Shown here: in pieces, positions 30,383 to 39,611 of the stretch
Layout of the letters: each line of letters begins with the position of its first letter
How positions within the stretch are numbered: the first letter of the stretch is position 1
NCBI RefSeq assembly: GCF_028550595.1
Contig: NZ_JAQQGN010000003.1
Coordinates: forward strand, 362,999 to 426,998
Length of the DNA stretch: 64,000 nucleotides
Origin: Luteimonas sp. BLCC-B24
Lineage (GTDB): Bacteria > Pseudomonadota > Gammaproteobacteria > Xanthomonadales > Xanthomonadaceae
Direction: 5' to 3'
Program-made: the position numbers and the translations under genes
Notes under the pieces: generated by a model
What the model was told of the DNA's origin: nothing
Database searches by the model: none
The model's input: the letters and a program-made list of their open reading frames with translations, nothing else

Positions 30383-30412
30383 ATCGGCCGCCGTCGCGCA
30401 GCGGTGGCCGAT
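30383..30412 (+). terminator. Stem-loop after fghA
   Basis: ATCGGCCGCCG pairs with CGGTGGCCGAT (one G-U pair), an 11-bp stem around an 8-base loop, 6 bases past the fghA stop. No U-run follows, so it may mark the frm operon's 3' end by another mechanism. Confidence 0.35.
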
Positions 30413-30461
30413 CAAGCGGCTGCCGGCGTAGGCTTCCAGGCTCCTCCAGCCGAGTCCGCCC

Positions 30462-30887
30462 ATGCCTCGCCACCCGACCCGGAGCACCCGCATCGTCGGC
30501 GTGCTCGCCCTGTTGTGGAACCTCGTGGGGGTCGCCGCCTTCCTGATGCAACTGGTGCTTCCGGCCGAGGCGCTGCAGGCGATGTCGCCCGAGCGCCGCG
30601 CCGTCCACGAGGCCACGCCGGCGTGGCTGTACGTGTTCTACGGGCTGGCCACCTTCGGTGGGGTGCTGGGTGCGCTGGGCCTGTTGCTGCGCCGGCGCTG
30701 GGCTGCACCGGTGTTCCTCGTGGCGCTGCTGGCCCTGTTGCTGCAGATCGTCGCCGGCTATGCCACGACGCCGGCCTGGGCGCTCGGCGGTGTCGCCAGC
30801 CTCGGCTTTCCCGTGCTGCTGGTGGGCGTGGCGATCGCGCTGCTGCTGTTCGCCCGGCGCATGGCCGCGCGCGACATCCTGCGTTGA
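30462..30887 (+). CDS. Small four-helix membrane protein of unknown function
   Basis: A 141-residue inner-membrane protein with four predicted transmembrane helices: GVLALLWNLVGVAAFLMQLV, LYVFYGLATFGGVLGALGLL, VFLVALLALLLQIVAGYA and the C-terminal VLLVGVAIALLLFA. The N-terminus is basic and the C-terminus short. Similar proteins in xanthomonads are often labelled putative sugar transporters, but no transport motif is visible. It is 86 bp downstream of fghA, beyond a stem-loop, and its stop is 3 bp from the stop of the convergent ATP-pyrophosphatase gene. Confidence 0.7.
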   Translation: MPRHPTRSTRIVGVLALLWNLVGVAAFLMQLVLPAEALQAMSPERRAVHEATPAWLYVFYGLATFGGVLGALGLLLRRRWAAPVFLVALLALLLQIVAGYATTPAWALGGVASLGFPVLLVGVAIALLLFARRMAARDILR

Positions 30888-30890
30888 CGC

Positions 30891-31556
30891 TCAGCCGCGG
30901 AGGCTGACGTCCGTGTAGGCGAAACGGGCGTCGCGCAACACCGTTCTGCCGCGGACCAGCCCCAGCGGCTGCGCGAACATCGGCCCGGCGTGTACGCAGG
31001 TATGGAATTCGCCGTGCTCGCCGCAGGGGTCGATGCCGGCTGGCAGCGCGGCCAGCAGGGCGGCGTCGAAGTCGCGGCCGGCGAACGCGGGATCGAGCTG
31101 CCGGGTGTCGACGCAGCACACGATCGCGCGCAGCCCGCCGGCCTGCATCGCGCGCGCGAGGGCGCCGGTGTCGGCATCGAACAGCGGAAACAGCGGTCGC
31201 CACCCCAGACGGGCGCACAGGGCCTCGCGCCAGGCGCGGATGTCGGCGAGCAGCAGGTCGCCGAAGGCGATCGTCGACACGCCCGGCCACCGCACCTGCG
31301 CGCGCAGCAGCGCATCGGCGAATGCGACCTCGTAGCCCGCGTTGTCGACCCCGGCCGGGATGCGCGCCTCGATCACCTCCAGCCCCGCGGCACGCGCCTG
31401 CGCGTGCAGCACCTCGACGCGGATGCCCTGCATCGAAACGCGCTCGTCGCCCGCGGTGATCGTCGTGACCAGCCCGACGACCTCGACATCGTCACGCTGG
31501 CGCAGCCGGTGCAGCGTCCAGGCCGCGTCCTTGCCGCCGCTCCAGGACAGCAGCAC
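30891..31556 (-). CDS. DUF71/diphthine-ammonia-ligase-like ATP pyrophosphatase
   Basis: A 221-residue N-type ATP-pyrophosphatase. The PP-loop is at the very N-terminus (LSWSGGKDAAWTL). The C-terminal signature GEHGEFHTCVHAGPMF is characteristic of the DUF71 family, which in eukaryotes and archaea amidates diphthine on EF2. Bacteria lack diphthamide, so the bacterial enzyme must act on another carboxylate; B12-related or other amidation roles have been proposed for relatives. The start is a GTG at 31556, needed to include the PP-loop. It is 29 bp downstream of a small unknown gene and likely cotranscribed. Confidence 0.85.
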   Translation of the reverse strand: MLLSWSGGKDAAWTLHRLRQRDDVEVVGLVTTITAGDERVSMQGIRVEVLHAQARAAGLEVIEARIPAGVDNAGYEVAFADALLRAQVRWPGVSTIAFGDLLLADIRAWREALCARLGWRPLFPLFDADTGALARAMQAGGLRAIVCCVDTRQLDPAFAGRDFDAALLAALPAGIDPCGEHGEFHTCVHAGPMFAQPLGLVRGRTVLRDARFAYTDVSLRG

Positions 31557-31585
31557 CGGCGTGGGCGATGGCGCGGAGTGCGTGC

Positions 31586-31927
31586 TCAGGTGGCCCGCAC
31601 GTCGCGCAGCTCCCAGGCGCCGCCGGCCAGCAGGCGCAGGCGGTGCTTGAGGATGGTGCTGGAGATCGAGGTATCGACGGTCAGGTCGATGCCCAGATCG
31701 CGTTGCTCGCCGGTGACCCGCGCCGTGGGATCGACGATGCCGAGCGCCGGGTCGACCTCGTCCGGCTCGACCTGTGCATCGCGCCAGCGGGCGAACAGTG
31801 CATCGCTGCGCAAGGCGGCCTGCACTTCTTCGGCGATGCCCTCGGGGCCCTGTGCACGCAGCGCGTAGTCGCCGGATGCGCGGGCCTTGTCGGTGTCGGG
31901 AACTCGGATCAGGTAGCGGGTGCTCAT
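31586..31927 (-). CDS. Conserved small protein of unknown function
   Basis: A 113-residue soluble protein starting MSTRYLIRVPDTDKARASGD. No named domain is recognised. It mixes strand-like and helical segments (IAEEVQAALRSDALFARWRD, LGIDLTVDTSISSTILKHRLRLL). It is the first gene before the ATP-pyrophosphatase on the minus strand, with 29 bp between them. Regular codon use typical of the replicon supports it as real. A role linked to the downstream enzyme is conjecture. Confidence 0.65.
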   Translation of the reverse strand: MSTRYLIRVPDTDKARASGDYALRAQGPEGIAEEVQAALRSDALFARWRDAQVEPDEVDPALGIVDPTARVTGEQRDLGIDLTVDTSISSTILKHRLRLLAGGAWELRDVRAT

Positions 31928-32056
31928 ACGCGGTTCGTCTGCGATCGAAGCCCGCAGCCTAGCAACCGGCCGCGTTAGAAATCCGTCATGCGGCCCGGGC
32001 GGGCCGCGCCCACCGCCGCGCAGCGGACCTGCGGTTCACCTGCGACGCGGACAGGC

Positions 32057-32998
32057 TCAGGCGAAGCTGTGCGGCGGCGCGGCAAAGCCCACCGTCAGCG
32101 AGCCGGCGCCGACGTTGACCATGCCGGTCAGGCTCATCACCGTTTCGAAACGCTCGACGTTGTGCGCCTCGCAGGCCTCGACCAGCGCCGTGTAGCCCGG
32201 CAGTGCATGCAGCTGCGCCAGTTCGCCGCCGTAGCTCAGACACAGTGTCGGGGTCAGCAGGCCGGCGCGCACGCGCTCGGCGGCGAAGGTCAGCAGTTTC
32301 TCGGCCGCTGGCTCGAAGCCGCGGATCTTGCCGACCGGGCCGGTGTCGCCGCGATGGCAGTGCAGGATCGGCTTGATGTCGAGCGCGCCGCCGATCAGTG
32401 CGGCGAGCAGGCTCACGCTCTTGTCGCCGCGATGCTTGATGCGTGCACGCAGATAGCCGAGATCACGCGGCACCATGTAGGCGTAACTGCGCTCGGCGAG
32501 AAATTCGAGACGGGTGCGGATCTCCGGCGCGGTCGCGCCCGCGTCGCGCAGGCGCACCGCTTCCACCGGCAGGATGCCCTGGCCGGCGAACACCTGCTGC
32601 GAATCCACGATGCGCAGTGCGAACGGCGTGGTGTGCCCGGCCGCCGCCCGGATGGGCTTGTACTCGTTGAGGATCGCGAAGCTCGCGTGGGTGGCGTTGT
32701 CGTGGATCTGGCTGCGGCTGCGGGTGATCGTCAGGCAGAACACGTAGTCGTAGTCGACCACCAGTTCGTCGAGGAACAAGGCCTTGATCTGCTCGGACGG
32801 ATAGGCCGCGGTCTCGGCCGTGTGGCCGCGCTCGGCGACGTGGGCCTCGACGAAATCCAGCGTGGCGCGTTCGTCGCGCAGGTCGACGAAGCGCGTCTCG
32901 CCGATGCGCACGGTGACCGGCAACAGTTTGACGTTGTGGGCCTCGAGCCACGCGGGCGGCAGATCACAGGCCGAGTCGACGACGATTCCGATACGCAT
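32057..32998 (-). CDS. DegV-family fatty-acid-binding protein
   Basis: A 313-residue DegV protein. Family members bind a fatty acid in a cleft between two domains and, as FakB, present it to the kinase FakA in Gram-positives; the partner in gammaproteobacteria is unclear. N-terminal GIVVDSACDLP and LTITRSRSQIHDNA carry the Ser/Thr residues that hold the carboxylate. The ATG follows GGGAGGG, a strong ribosome binding site. No fakA-like gene is visible nearby. It is flanked by 138 bp before the hybrid kinase gene. Confidence 0.88.
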   Translation of the reverse strand: MRIGIVVDSACDLPPAWLEAHNVKLLPVTVRIGETRFVDLRDERATLDFVEAHVAERGHTAETAAYPSEQIKALFLDELVVDYDYVFCLTITRSRSQIHDNATHASFAILNEYKPIRAAAGHTTPFALRIVDSQQVFAGQGILPVEAVRLRDAGATAPEIRTRLEFLAERSYAYMVPRDLGYLRARIKHRGDKSVSLLAALIGGALDIKPILHCHRGDTGPVGKIRGFEPAAEKLLTFAAERVRAGLLTPTLCLSYGGELAQLHALPGYTALVEACEAHNVERFETVMSLTGMVNVGAGSLTVGFAAPPHSFA

Positions 32999-33136
32999 GA
33001 AGCCCTCCCGAGGCACGCGCGCTGTACGCCGCCGCTCGCCTGTCCCGGTGTGTCGACGGGCGGAGGGCGCCACGCCGTCCGCGGACGCACTGTACGCGAT
33101 CCGTGACGCCGGTCTCCATATGCCGCCGCGTGCGGT

Positions 33137-36100
33137 TCAGCGCGAGGCCGGGCGCGGGCGTCGACCGGCGCGCTGGGCCGCGAGGAAGGCGCGCATCGAG
33201 GCCGGCTTGACCGGCTTGGTCAGCACCCGGTAGCCGCGGATGCGCGCGGCCTGCTTCAGCGTGTCGCTGCCGTCGGCGGTCAGCAGCGCGCCGGGCACCT
33301 CGGGCGCCATGCCGCGCAGCATGTCGAGGGTGTCGAGACCGTCGTGGCGGTCGTGCAGGTGGTAGTCGACCAGCAGCACGTCCGGGGCCTCGTCCATGCG
33401 CTCGATCGCCTCGTCGATGGTCTTGGCGCACAGCGGCTCCACCCCCCAGCGCCGCAACAGCGCCCGCATGCCGGCGAGGATGTCGTCGTCGTTGTCGACG
33501 CACAGCACGCGCAGGCCACGCAGCGACTCGTCCTGCAGTGGCGCGGCCGGCGGGGCCACCGGCAGGATCGCCTGGCTGCTGCGCGGCACGGTGATCGCGA
33601 ACATGCTGCCCTGGCCGACCCGCGAGCGCGCATCGAGCGTGTGCCCGAGCAGGCGCGAGATGCGCTGGCAGATCGACAGCCCGAGGCCGAGGCCGCGGCC
33701 GTCCCAGTCGAAGGTCTGCTCGTAGCGGTGGAACTCGTCGTAGATCTGGCTCATGTGGTGCTCGGGAATGCCCGGGCCGGTGTCCCACACCTGCAGCGCG
33801 ATCGTGTCGCCACGCCGGCGCGCCGCCAGCACGATGCGTCCGCTGCGCGTGTAGCGCAGCGCATTGGCCAGGAAGTTCTGCAGCACCCGGCGCAGCAGGC
33901 GGCGGTCGCTGCGCACGGGCGTGGGCGGGGCGTGCAGACGGATCTCGATCTGCCGGGCCTGGGCCATCGGTGCGTACTGGCCGGCGAGCTGGCGCAGGAG
34001 TTCGGCGGCGTCGAAATCGGTGATCTCGGGTTTGAGCGCGCCGGCGTCGAGACGCGAGACGTCGAGCAGGCCGTCGAGCAGCTCCTCGGCCGCGCGGAGC
34101 GACGTGTCGATGCGCTCGGCGAAATGCTTCTGGTCGGCGATGTCCTGGCTTTCGCGCAGCGCCGAGGTGAACAGTCGCGCGGCATTGAGCGGTTGCAGCA
34201 CGTCGTGGCTCACCGCGGTGAGGAACCGAGAGCGCGATTCCTGCGCGGATTCGGCCTCGCGCGTGCGTTCGGTGACCCGCTGCTCCAGGGTCTCGTTGAT
34301 CTCCATCAGCTCGCGCTCGGCACGCTTGTAGTCGGTGACGTCGCTGTAGCTCGTGGCATAGCCGCCGCCGGGCAGCGGCTGGCCGCGCAGCTCGATGACC
34401 TGGCCGTTGCCGAGCACGCGCTCGGAGACGTGCGGCGAGCCGGCACGCATGTAGGCGATGCGCTTGTCGATCTCGGTGTCGATGTCGATGGCATCGCGCG
34501 GCCCGAGCTCACCGCGCTCGGCGTTGTAGCGGATCAGATCCGCCACCGGACGGCCGACGTAGAGCATGTTGTCGGGATAGCCGAACAGGCGCTGGTAGCT
34601 GCGGTTCCACGCCACCAGGCGCATCGTGCGGTCGACCACGCTGACCCCGTGATCGATGTTCTCCAGCGTCGAGGACAGCACCTCGCGGTTGAAGCGCAGT
34701 TCCTGACCGGCCTCGTCAAGCATCGCGACGACCTCGTCGACCTCCATGCCCGAGCCCTTGAGCGCACTGGTCATCAGCAGGCGCGCCGAGGACGCGCCCA
34801 CCGCGGCGGCGAGCTGGCGCTCGGTGAACTGCAGCCAGGTACGGTCGGCCGCGGCGTTGAGCACCAGGGGCCGGTCGACCGTGACGGCGTACTCGTCGAA
34901 CACGCGGCGCGCGGTGCGGTCGCCGACGATGCGACCGGTCAGCGTGAGCAGGTCGCCGATGCTGACGTTGCCGTTCCAGTCCTCGGCGGCGAAGGTGCGG
35001 CGCTCGGCATACGGATCGAGAAACGGCGCCGCACGCAGGCGTTCGTCGAGCGTGGGGCGCCAGCGCGCCGAGACCAGCAGCAGCGCGCCCACGTTGAACA
35101 GCAGCGACCAGAACGTCCCGTGGGTCAGCGGGTCCCAGCCGCCGAGGCCGAACAGCGCCCGGGGACGCAGCCAGCCCAGACCCAGCGGCCCGTCCACCAT
35201 CCAGGCCGGATCGAGCAGGCCGGATTCGGTGAGCTTGGGCAGCAGCAGCGTATAGCCCCAGACGCAGAAGCCGAGCAGCAGGCCGACTTCGACGCCGCGG
35301 CGGCTGGCGCCTCGCCAGTACAGCCCGCCGATCAGCGCCGGAGCGAACTGCGCGACCGCGACGAAGGCCATCAGCCCGAACGCCGCCAGCGTGGTCTCGT
35401 TGCCGCTGGTGCGGTAGTAGATGTAGGCCAGTGCCGCCAGGCCGACGATCGCGCCGCGCCGCACCCACAGCACCGTCGATGCGACGTTGCCGCCGTGACG
35501 CTCCGCATAGCCCCGGCGCAGCAGCAGCGGCATCACCAGGTCGTTGCTGATCATCGTCGCGAGCGCGACCGACGACACGATGACCATGCCGGTCGCCGCC
35601 GAGAAGCCGCCGATATAGGCGAACAGGGCGAGCAGGTCGGCGTTGTCGGCCATCGGCAGGGCCAGCACGAAACTGTCGGGCGCCACCGGCCCCTCGCGGC
35701 CGAACAGCGCCACGCCGGCGCTGGCGATCGGCAGCACCATCAGGCAGATCACCACCAGATAGCCGCCGAACAGCCAGCGCGCGCGGCGGATGTCGCGCAC
35801 GTCGCCGCACTCCACCACCGCCACGTGGAACTGGCGCGGCAGGCAGATGATCGCCGCGAACGCGAGCAGGCATTGCACCGCGAAGCTCGACGGCGGGGCG
35901 TGGGCGATGAGCGCATGGGTGGCGTCGGCCAGCGGCAGCGCGTTGCGGCCGAGCCACGCCACCGCGAACACGCCCACCGCCACCAGCGCGACCAGCTTCA
36001 CCAGAGACTCGAGCGCGACCGCCAGCATCATGCCGGGGCGGTGTTCGGTGGCATCGACGGTGCGCGTGCCGAACAGGATCGCGAACAGCGCCATCAGCGC

Positions 36101-36592
36101 GGCGACATAGAACGCCGGATCGCCGAACGGCGTGACCGGATCGTCCGGCCCGCCGAGCACGCCGAGGCTGATCGCCACCGCCTTGTACTGCAGCGCCAGG
36201 TACGGCACCGCGGCGACCAGCGCGATCAGCGCCACCATCGCCGCCAGCCGCTGCGAGCGCCCGTAGCGCGAGGCGATGAAGTCGGCGATCGAGACCGTGT
36301 TCTGCGACTGCGCGATCAGCGCCAGGCGTTCGAGGATGCGCCAGCCGAACAGCAACAGCAGCAGCGGGCCGATGTAGATGGGCAGATAGCCCACGCCCTG
36401 GCGCACCGCGGTGCCCACCGCGCCGTAGAACGTCCACGACGAACAGTAGACCGCCAGCGCCAGGCTGTAGACGGCCGAGCGCAACCACGGCCGATCGGTG
36501 TAGAGCGCGCGCCGGTCGCCGTACCACGCCACGCCGAACAGCAGCGCGGCATAGCCCAGCGACACCAGAAGCAAGACCCAACCCGGCAACAT
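33137..36592 (-). CDS. Hybrid sensor histidine kinase with SSF transporter-like N-terminus
   Basis: An 1151-residue hybrid kinase. Residues 1 to about 490 form a sodium/solute symporter-like (PutP) bundle of 12 or so helices, starting MLPGWVLLLVSLGYAALLF. A PAS domain follows (LENIDHGVSVVDRTMRLVAWN). The dimerisation helix carries AVSHDVLQPLNAARLF with phospho-acceptor His796. HATPase boxes are NFLANALRY, DTGPGIPE and GLGLGLSICQRI. A C-terminal receiver has the phospho-acceptor Asp1076 in VDYHLHD. The H-box sequence is the NahK/HnoK type and the transporter-kinase layout is that of CbrA. It may sense a transported amino or organic acid. No response regulator with an output domain is adjacent; a diguanylate cyclase gene lies 91 bp upstream on the same strand. 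Confidence 0.92.
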   Translation of the reverse strand: MLPGWVLLLVSLGYAALLFGVAWYGDRRALYTDRPWLRSAVYSLALAVYCSSWTFYGAVGTAVRQGVGYLPIYIGPLLLLLFGWRILERLALIAQSQNTVSIADFIASRYGRSQRLAAMVALIALVAAVPYLALQYKAVAISLGVLGGPDDPVTPFGDPAFYVAALMALFAILFGTRTVDATEHRPGMMLAVALESLVKLVALVAVGVFAVAWLGRNALPLADATHALIAHAPPSSFAVQCLLAFAAIICLPRQFHVAVVECGDVRDIRRARWLFGGYLVVICLMVLPIASAGVALFGREGPVAPDSFVLALPMADNADLLALFAYIGGFSAATGMVIVSSVALATMISNDLVMPLLLRRGYAERHGGNVASTVLWVRRGAIVGLAALAYIYYRTSGNETTLAAFGLMAFVAVAQFAPALIGGLYWRGASRRGVEVGLLLGFCVWGYTLLLPKLTESGLLDPAWMVDGPLGLGWLRPRALFGLGGWDPLTHGTFWSLLFNVGALLLVSARWRPTLDERLRAAPFLDPYAERRTFAAEDWNGNVSIGDLLTLTGRIVGDRTARRVFDEYAVTVDRPLVLNAAADRTWLQFTERQLAAAVGASSARLLMTSALKGSGMEVDEVVAMLDEAGQELRFNREVLSSTLENIDHGVSVVDRTMRLVAWNRSYQRLFGYPDNMLYVGRPVADLIRYNAERGELGPRDAIDIDTEIDKRIAYMRAGSPHVSERVLGNGQVIELRGQPLPGGGYATSYSDVTDYKRAERELMEINETLEQRVTERTREAESAQESRSRFLTAVSHDVLQPLNAARLFTSALRESQDIADQKHFAERIDTSLRAAEELLDGLLDVSRLDAGALKPEITDFDAAELLRQLAGQYAPMAQARQIEIRLHAPPTPVRSDRRLLRRVLQNFLANALRYTRSGRIVLAARRRGDTIALQVWDTGPGIPEHHMSQIYDEFHRYEQTFDWDGRGLGLGLSICQRISRLLGHTLDARSRVGQGSMFAITVPRSSQAILPVAPPAAPLQDESLRGLRVLCVDNDDDILAGMRALLRRWGVEPLCAKTIDEAIERMDEAPDVLLVDYHLHDRHDGLDTLDMLRGMAPEVPGALLTADGSDTLKQAARIRGYRVLTKPVKPASMRAFLAAQRAGRRPRPASR

Positions 36593-36683
36593 GCCGCTCC
36601 CCGCAGTGCGATCGGGCAAGTGTACGGGCGCGCTGCAGGGCGGCCCAGAGCGCGGGGCCGTCCGGCCCCGGCGCGCGTCGCGA

Positions 36684-38192
36684 TCAGCCCGGCGCGGCCA
36701 TGCTGCGGTCCTTGCCCTCGCGCTTGGCGCCGTACATCGCCAGGTCCGCGCGCTTGAGCAGCGACTCGAAGCTCTCGCGCGGCCGCGACAGTGCAACGCC
36801 CGCGCTGAAGGTCATCGCGATGCGCACGCCGTCGTGGACCACCGGGCGGTGGATCAGCACCGTGCGCAGCCGGGCCAGCGCCGCCAGCGCGTGCGGAATC
36901 GTCGTGGCCGGCATCAGGATCACGAATTCCTCGCCGCCGAAGCGGCCGACCACGTCGCTGTCGCGCAGGGTCAGCCGGGCGATGTCGGCGAAGTGGCGCA
37001 GCGCGGCGTCACCGCCGAGATGGCCGTGGATCGCGTTGAGCCGGCGGAAATCGTCGAGATCGGCCAGCGCCATGCACAGCGGCCGTTCGGCCCGCGCGCG
37101 CTTGGCCTCGCGCTCGAAGGCCTCGTCGAAGCCGCGGCGATTGAGGCAACCGGTCAGCTCGTCCTCGCGGGCCAGGCCCGCGGCGTCGTTGAGCTTCTCC
37201 TCCAGCTGCAGGATGCGCCGCTCGCTCTCCTCGAGCTCGCGCCGCGCCGCCACCAGGTCGTCGCGTGCGCGGATCGCGCGGGCCTGGATCCGCCCGGTGT
37301 CCTCGAGCACGGCGTCGAGCACCCCGTTGAACTCGGCGATGCTGCGCGCCTCGCGGATCTTCGTCGCATGACCGGCCAGGCGGTCCTGGTACTCGCCCGT
37401 GTGCGCCGCCATGCCGTCGAGCCGCTCGACGAAGGTGCCCAGCATCGAGCGCATCGCGACCTTCGACTCGTCGATGCCCTTCTTCAGTTGCCCCTGGCGG
37501 AACAGCACCTGGCGCAGCCCGGCGCGGGCCTCTTCCATCGTGGTCTTGTCCATCGGGCCGGCGAGCAGGCCGCGGATCTGGTCGATCTGGCCGTGCAGCC
37601 AGCTGCCGCCGTCGAGCAGTTCCCCGACGTTTTCCAGCAGCAGGTCGAACAGGCTGATCAGCAGCGAGATCTGTTCCTCGGTCTCCTGGGTGTGCACCCC
37701 GACGCGGTGGCACAGGTCGGTCAGGCGCCGGCCCAGGGGTTCGAGGTCGTCCCCCGGCGTCCAGCTGCGGAAGCCCGATGCCAGCGCGATCGCCTCGTCC
37801 GCCATGCGCGGATCGTTGCGCAACAGGGCGGCCAGGGCCGCGCCCAGGGTGTGGCGCAGCAGGTCGCGGAGCCGCGCGGCATCGCCGGCGCTGGGGGGCG
37901 GCGTGTCCAGCTCGACGTAGCGCACGTACTTGTCGATGAGCTGGCGCATCGCGCGGCCGTAGGCCGGCCAGTCGCCGCCCGCGTAGGCGGACTGCAGATA
38001 GCGGCCGAGCTGGCCGAGTTCGTCGTGCAGCCCGGCGACACCGTCGGCGAACGCCGAGAGCAGGCGCGTGGGCTCGTCGGCGCCGGCGAACAGGGTGAGC
38101 AGCGCCTGGGAGCCGATCGCACCGTCGCGCCCACGCGCCGGCCCGCGCGTGGCGCGGTCGGAGGCGGCGGTCGGGTCGGTCGGCTTGGTCAT
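36684..38192 (-). CDS. Diguanylate cyclase (GGDEF domain) with helical N-terminus
   Basis: A 502-residue cytoplasmic diguanylate cyclase that makes c-di-GMP. The active-site loop GGEEF is at 419-423 inside RFGGEEFVILMP, and the domain starts DELTGCLNRRGFDEAFERE. The upstream metal site reads ALADLDDFRRLNAIHG. No RxxD inhibitory site is seen five residues before GGEEF. The N-terminal 330 residues are mostly helical with a coiled-coil just before the GGDEF domain (RRELEESERRILQLEEKLN), as in cytoplasmic cyclases whose signal is unknown. It is upstream of the hybrid kinase on the same strand with 91 bp between. Confidence 0.9.
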   Translation of the reverse strand: MTKPTDPTAASDRATRGPARGRDGAIGSQALLTLFAGADEPTRLLSAFADGVAGLHDELGQLGRYLQSAYAGGDWPAYGRAMRQLIDKYVRYVELDTPPPSAGDAARLRDLLRHTLGAALAALLRNDPRMADEAIALASGFRSWTPGDDLEPLGRRLTDLCHRVGVHTQETEEQISLLISLFDLLLENVGELLDGGSWLHGQIDQIRGLLAGPMDKTTMEEARAGLRQVLFRQGQLKKGIDESKVAMRSMLGTFVERLDGMAAHTGEYQDRLAGHATKIREARSIAEFNGVLDAVLEDTGRIQARAIRARDDLVAARRELEESERRILQLEEKLNDAAGLAREDELTGCLNRRGFDEAFEREAKRARAERPLCMALADLDDFRRLNAIHGHLGGDAALRHFADIARLTLRDSDVVGRFGGEEFVILMPATTIPHALAALARLRTVLIHRPVVHDGVRIAMTFSAGVALSRPRESFESLLKRADLAMYGAKREGKDRSMAAPG

Positions 38193-38338
38193 GGGTCTGG
38201 CACTGGGGACGGTTCCGTCCCGGCTGGGCGACGCAGCCGCGCCCCGGGACTCCGTCTTATCGGCCGCGAAGCCGCGCGCTTGACCCCCTCGCCCCGGTTA
38301 CACGCGAGGCCCGCACACCGCCCGGCCCGGCCGTGGCC

Positions 38339-39268
38339 TCAGTAGCGGGGCACGCTGCCGTCGACGGTGTCGCTCCAGGCGTCGATGCCGCCGGCGACGT
38401 TGAAGACCCGGGTGAAGCCCTGGTTGCGGAAATGCTCGGCCGCCTGCTGGCTGCGGCCGCCGTGGTGGCACAGGAACGCCAGCGGGGTGTCCTTGGGCAG
38501 CTGCTGCAGGCGGGTGATGCCGTCGCCGTCGAGCACCTCGAACGGACGCGCGACGCGCGCCGTGGCGCGTTCGTCCGGCGGCCGCACGTCGACCAAGGTC
38601 AGCGTGCCCGCCGCCAGGCGGTCATCGGCCTCGGCCGGGCTGATGTCCTGGACCGGCTTGGGGGCGTTCGGATTGTCGATGACCAGGCCGCGGCCGCGGA
38701 TGTCGTCGGCGAAATCGATCGTCATGCCCTCGGCGCGGCGTGCGCCGCCGAGGTCGAACTGCACGTCGATGCCGTCGGCCCGGGCGACGATCGCACCCGG
38801 ATTGCGCGGCGCCAGCTGCAGCCGCGTGCGGAAGTTCTTGTCGATGTCGACCTGCAGCACGTAGTCGCCGCCGGCATCGGCCACGGCCTTGGCGACCATC
38901 TCGCGCGCGGCCGGCGTGATCGTGATCGACGGCGGGGTGCGGTCCGGCGGGGCGACGCCGAACAGGCCGTGCAGCTCGCCGCTGCCGACCATCTGCTCGA
39001 TGATGTCGCTGCCGCCGACGAGTTCGCCGTCGACATAGAGCTGCGGGATCGTCGGCCAGTCGCCGTAGGCCTTGATGCCCTCGCGGATCTCGCCGTCCTC
39101 GAGCACGTTGACGTGCAGGTAGTCGACGCCGACCGCGTCCATCGCAGCCACGGCCTTGGCCGAAAAACCGCACTGCGGCGCCAGCGGCGAGCCCTTCATG
39201 AACAGCACGGCGCGATTGCCCTGGAGCAGGGTTTCGATGCGGGCGCGGAGGGCGGGGTCGAGGGCCAT
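38339..39268 (-). CDS. Grx4-type monothiol glutaredoxin fused to IscA-like and rhodanese domains
   Basis: A 309-residue three-domain protein. Residues 1-105 are a monothiol glutaredoxin with CGFS (Cys33) and WPTIPQLYVDGELVGGSDI, the module that binds a [2Fe-2S] cluster with glutathione. Residues about 125-205 resemble an A-type carrier (IscA/HesB) fold (ITITPAAREMVAKAV, then GMTIDFADDIRGRGLVIDNPN) but lack its cysteines. Residues about 215-309 are a rhodanese with active-site Cys267 in AFLCHHGGRS. This suggests a role in iron-sulfur trafficking or sulfur relay. The ATG at 39268 is the family start; the open frame extends further upstream into repeat DNA and is not coding. Confidence 0.9.
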   Translation of the reverse strand: MALDPALRARIETLLQGNRAVLFMKGSPLAPQCGFSAKAVAAMDAVGVDYLHVNVLEDGEIREGIKAYGDWPTIPQLYVDGELVGGSDIIEQMVGSGELHGLFGVAPPDRTPPSITITPAAREMVAKAVADAGGDYVLQVDIDKNFRTRLQLAPRNPGAIVARADGIDVQFDLGGARRAEGMTIDFADDIRGRGLVIDNPNAPKPVQDISPAEADDRLAAGTLTLVDVRPPDERATARVARPFEVLDGDGITRLQQLPKDTPLAFLCHHGGRSQQAAEHFRNQGFTRVFNVAGGIDAWSDTVDGSVPRY

Positions 39269-39412
39269 GGCGGTCTTCCGGTGAGCGTGGAAGGCCGACA
39301 TGGTAGCGCGGGGGGGCATTTGCAAGCCTCTGGGGCGGTATTGGGGGGCGGCGTGTGGGCGTCGTCCTGTGGGGATCACTGCGTCCGGGCCGGCGTTCTC
39401 GCCCTGTCCGTC

Positions 39413-39432
39413 ATTCCCGCGAGGGCGGGAAT
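39413..39432. repeat. dRS3-like 20-bp palindrome
   Basis: The sequence fits ATTCCC-N8-GGGAAT exactly, with the flanking bases GTC before and CC after. The N8 core is GCGAGGGC, which extends the inverted repeat to 8 bp. This is the shape of the dRS3 repeat known from Neisseria and of similar dispersed palindromes in other Proteobacteria. Confidence 0.6.
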
Positions 39433-39611
39433 CCCGCGTCTTCAACGTTCGCACCAGAAGACACCGGATTGAACCGCCGTTCGGCTCGTGAAGCGCGCAC
39501 TCGCTGCCGCGGAATGATGAGAAGCCAGGGTCGTGCTCGGACGTTTCCGGGTGCGGGCTTCGGCTGTGCATTGGCGTTGGCTTTGGGCTTGGCTCTTCTG
39601 CTGTTGCAGTG

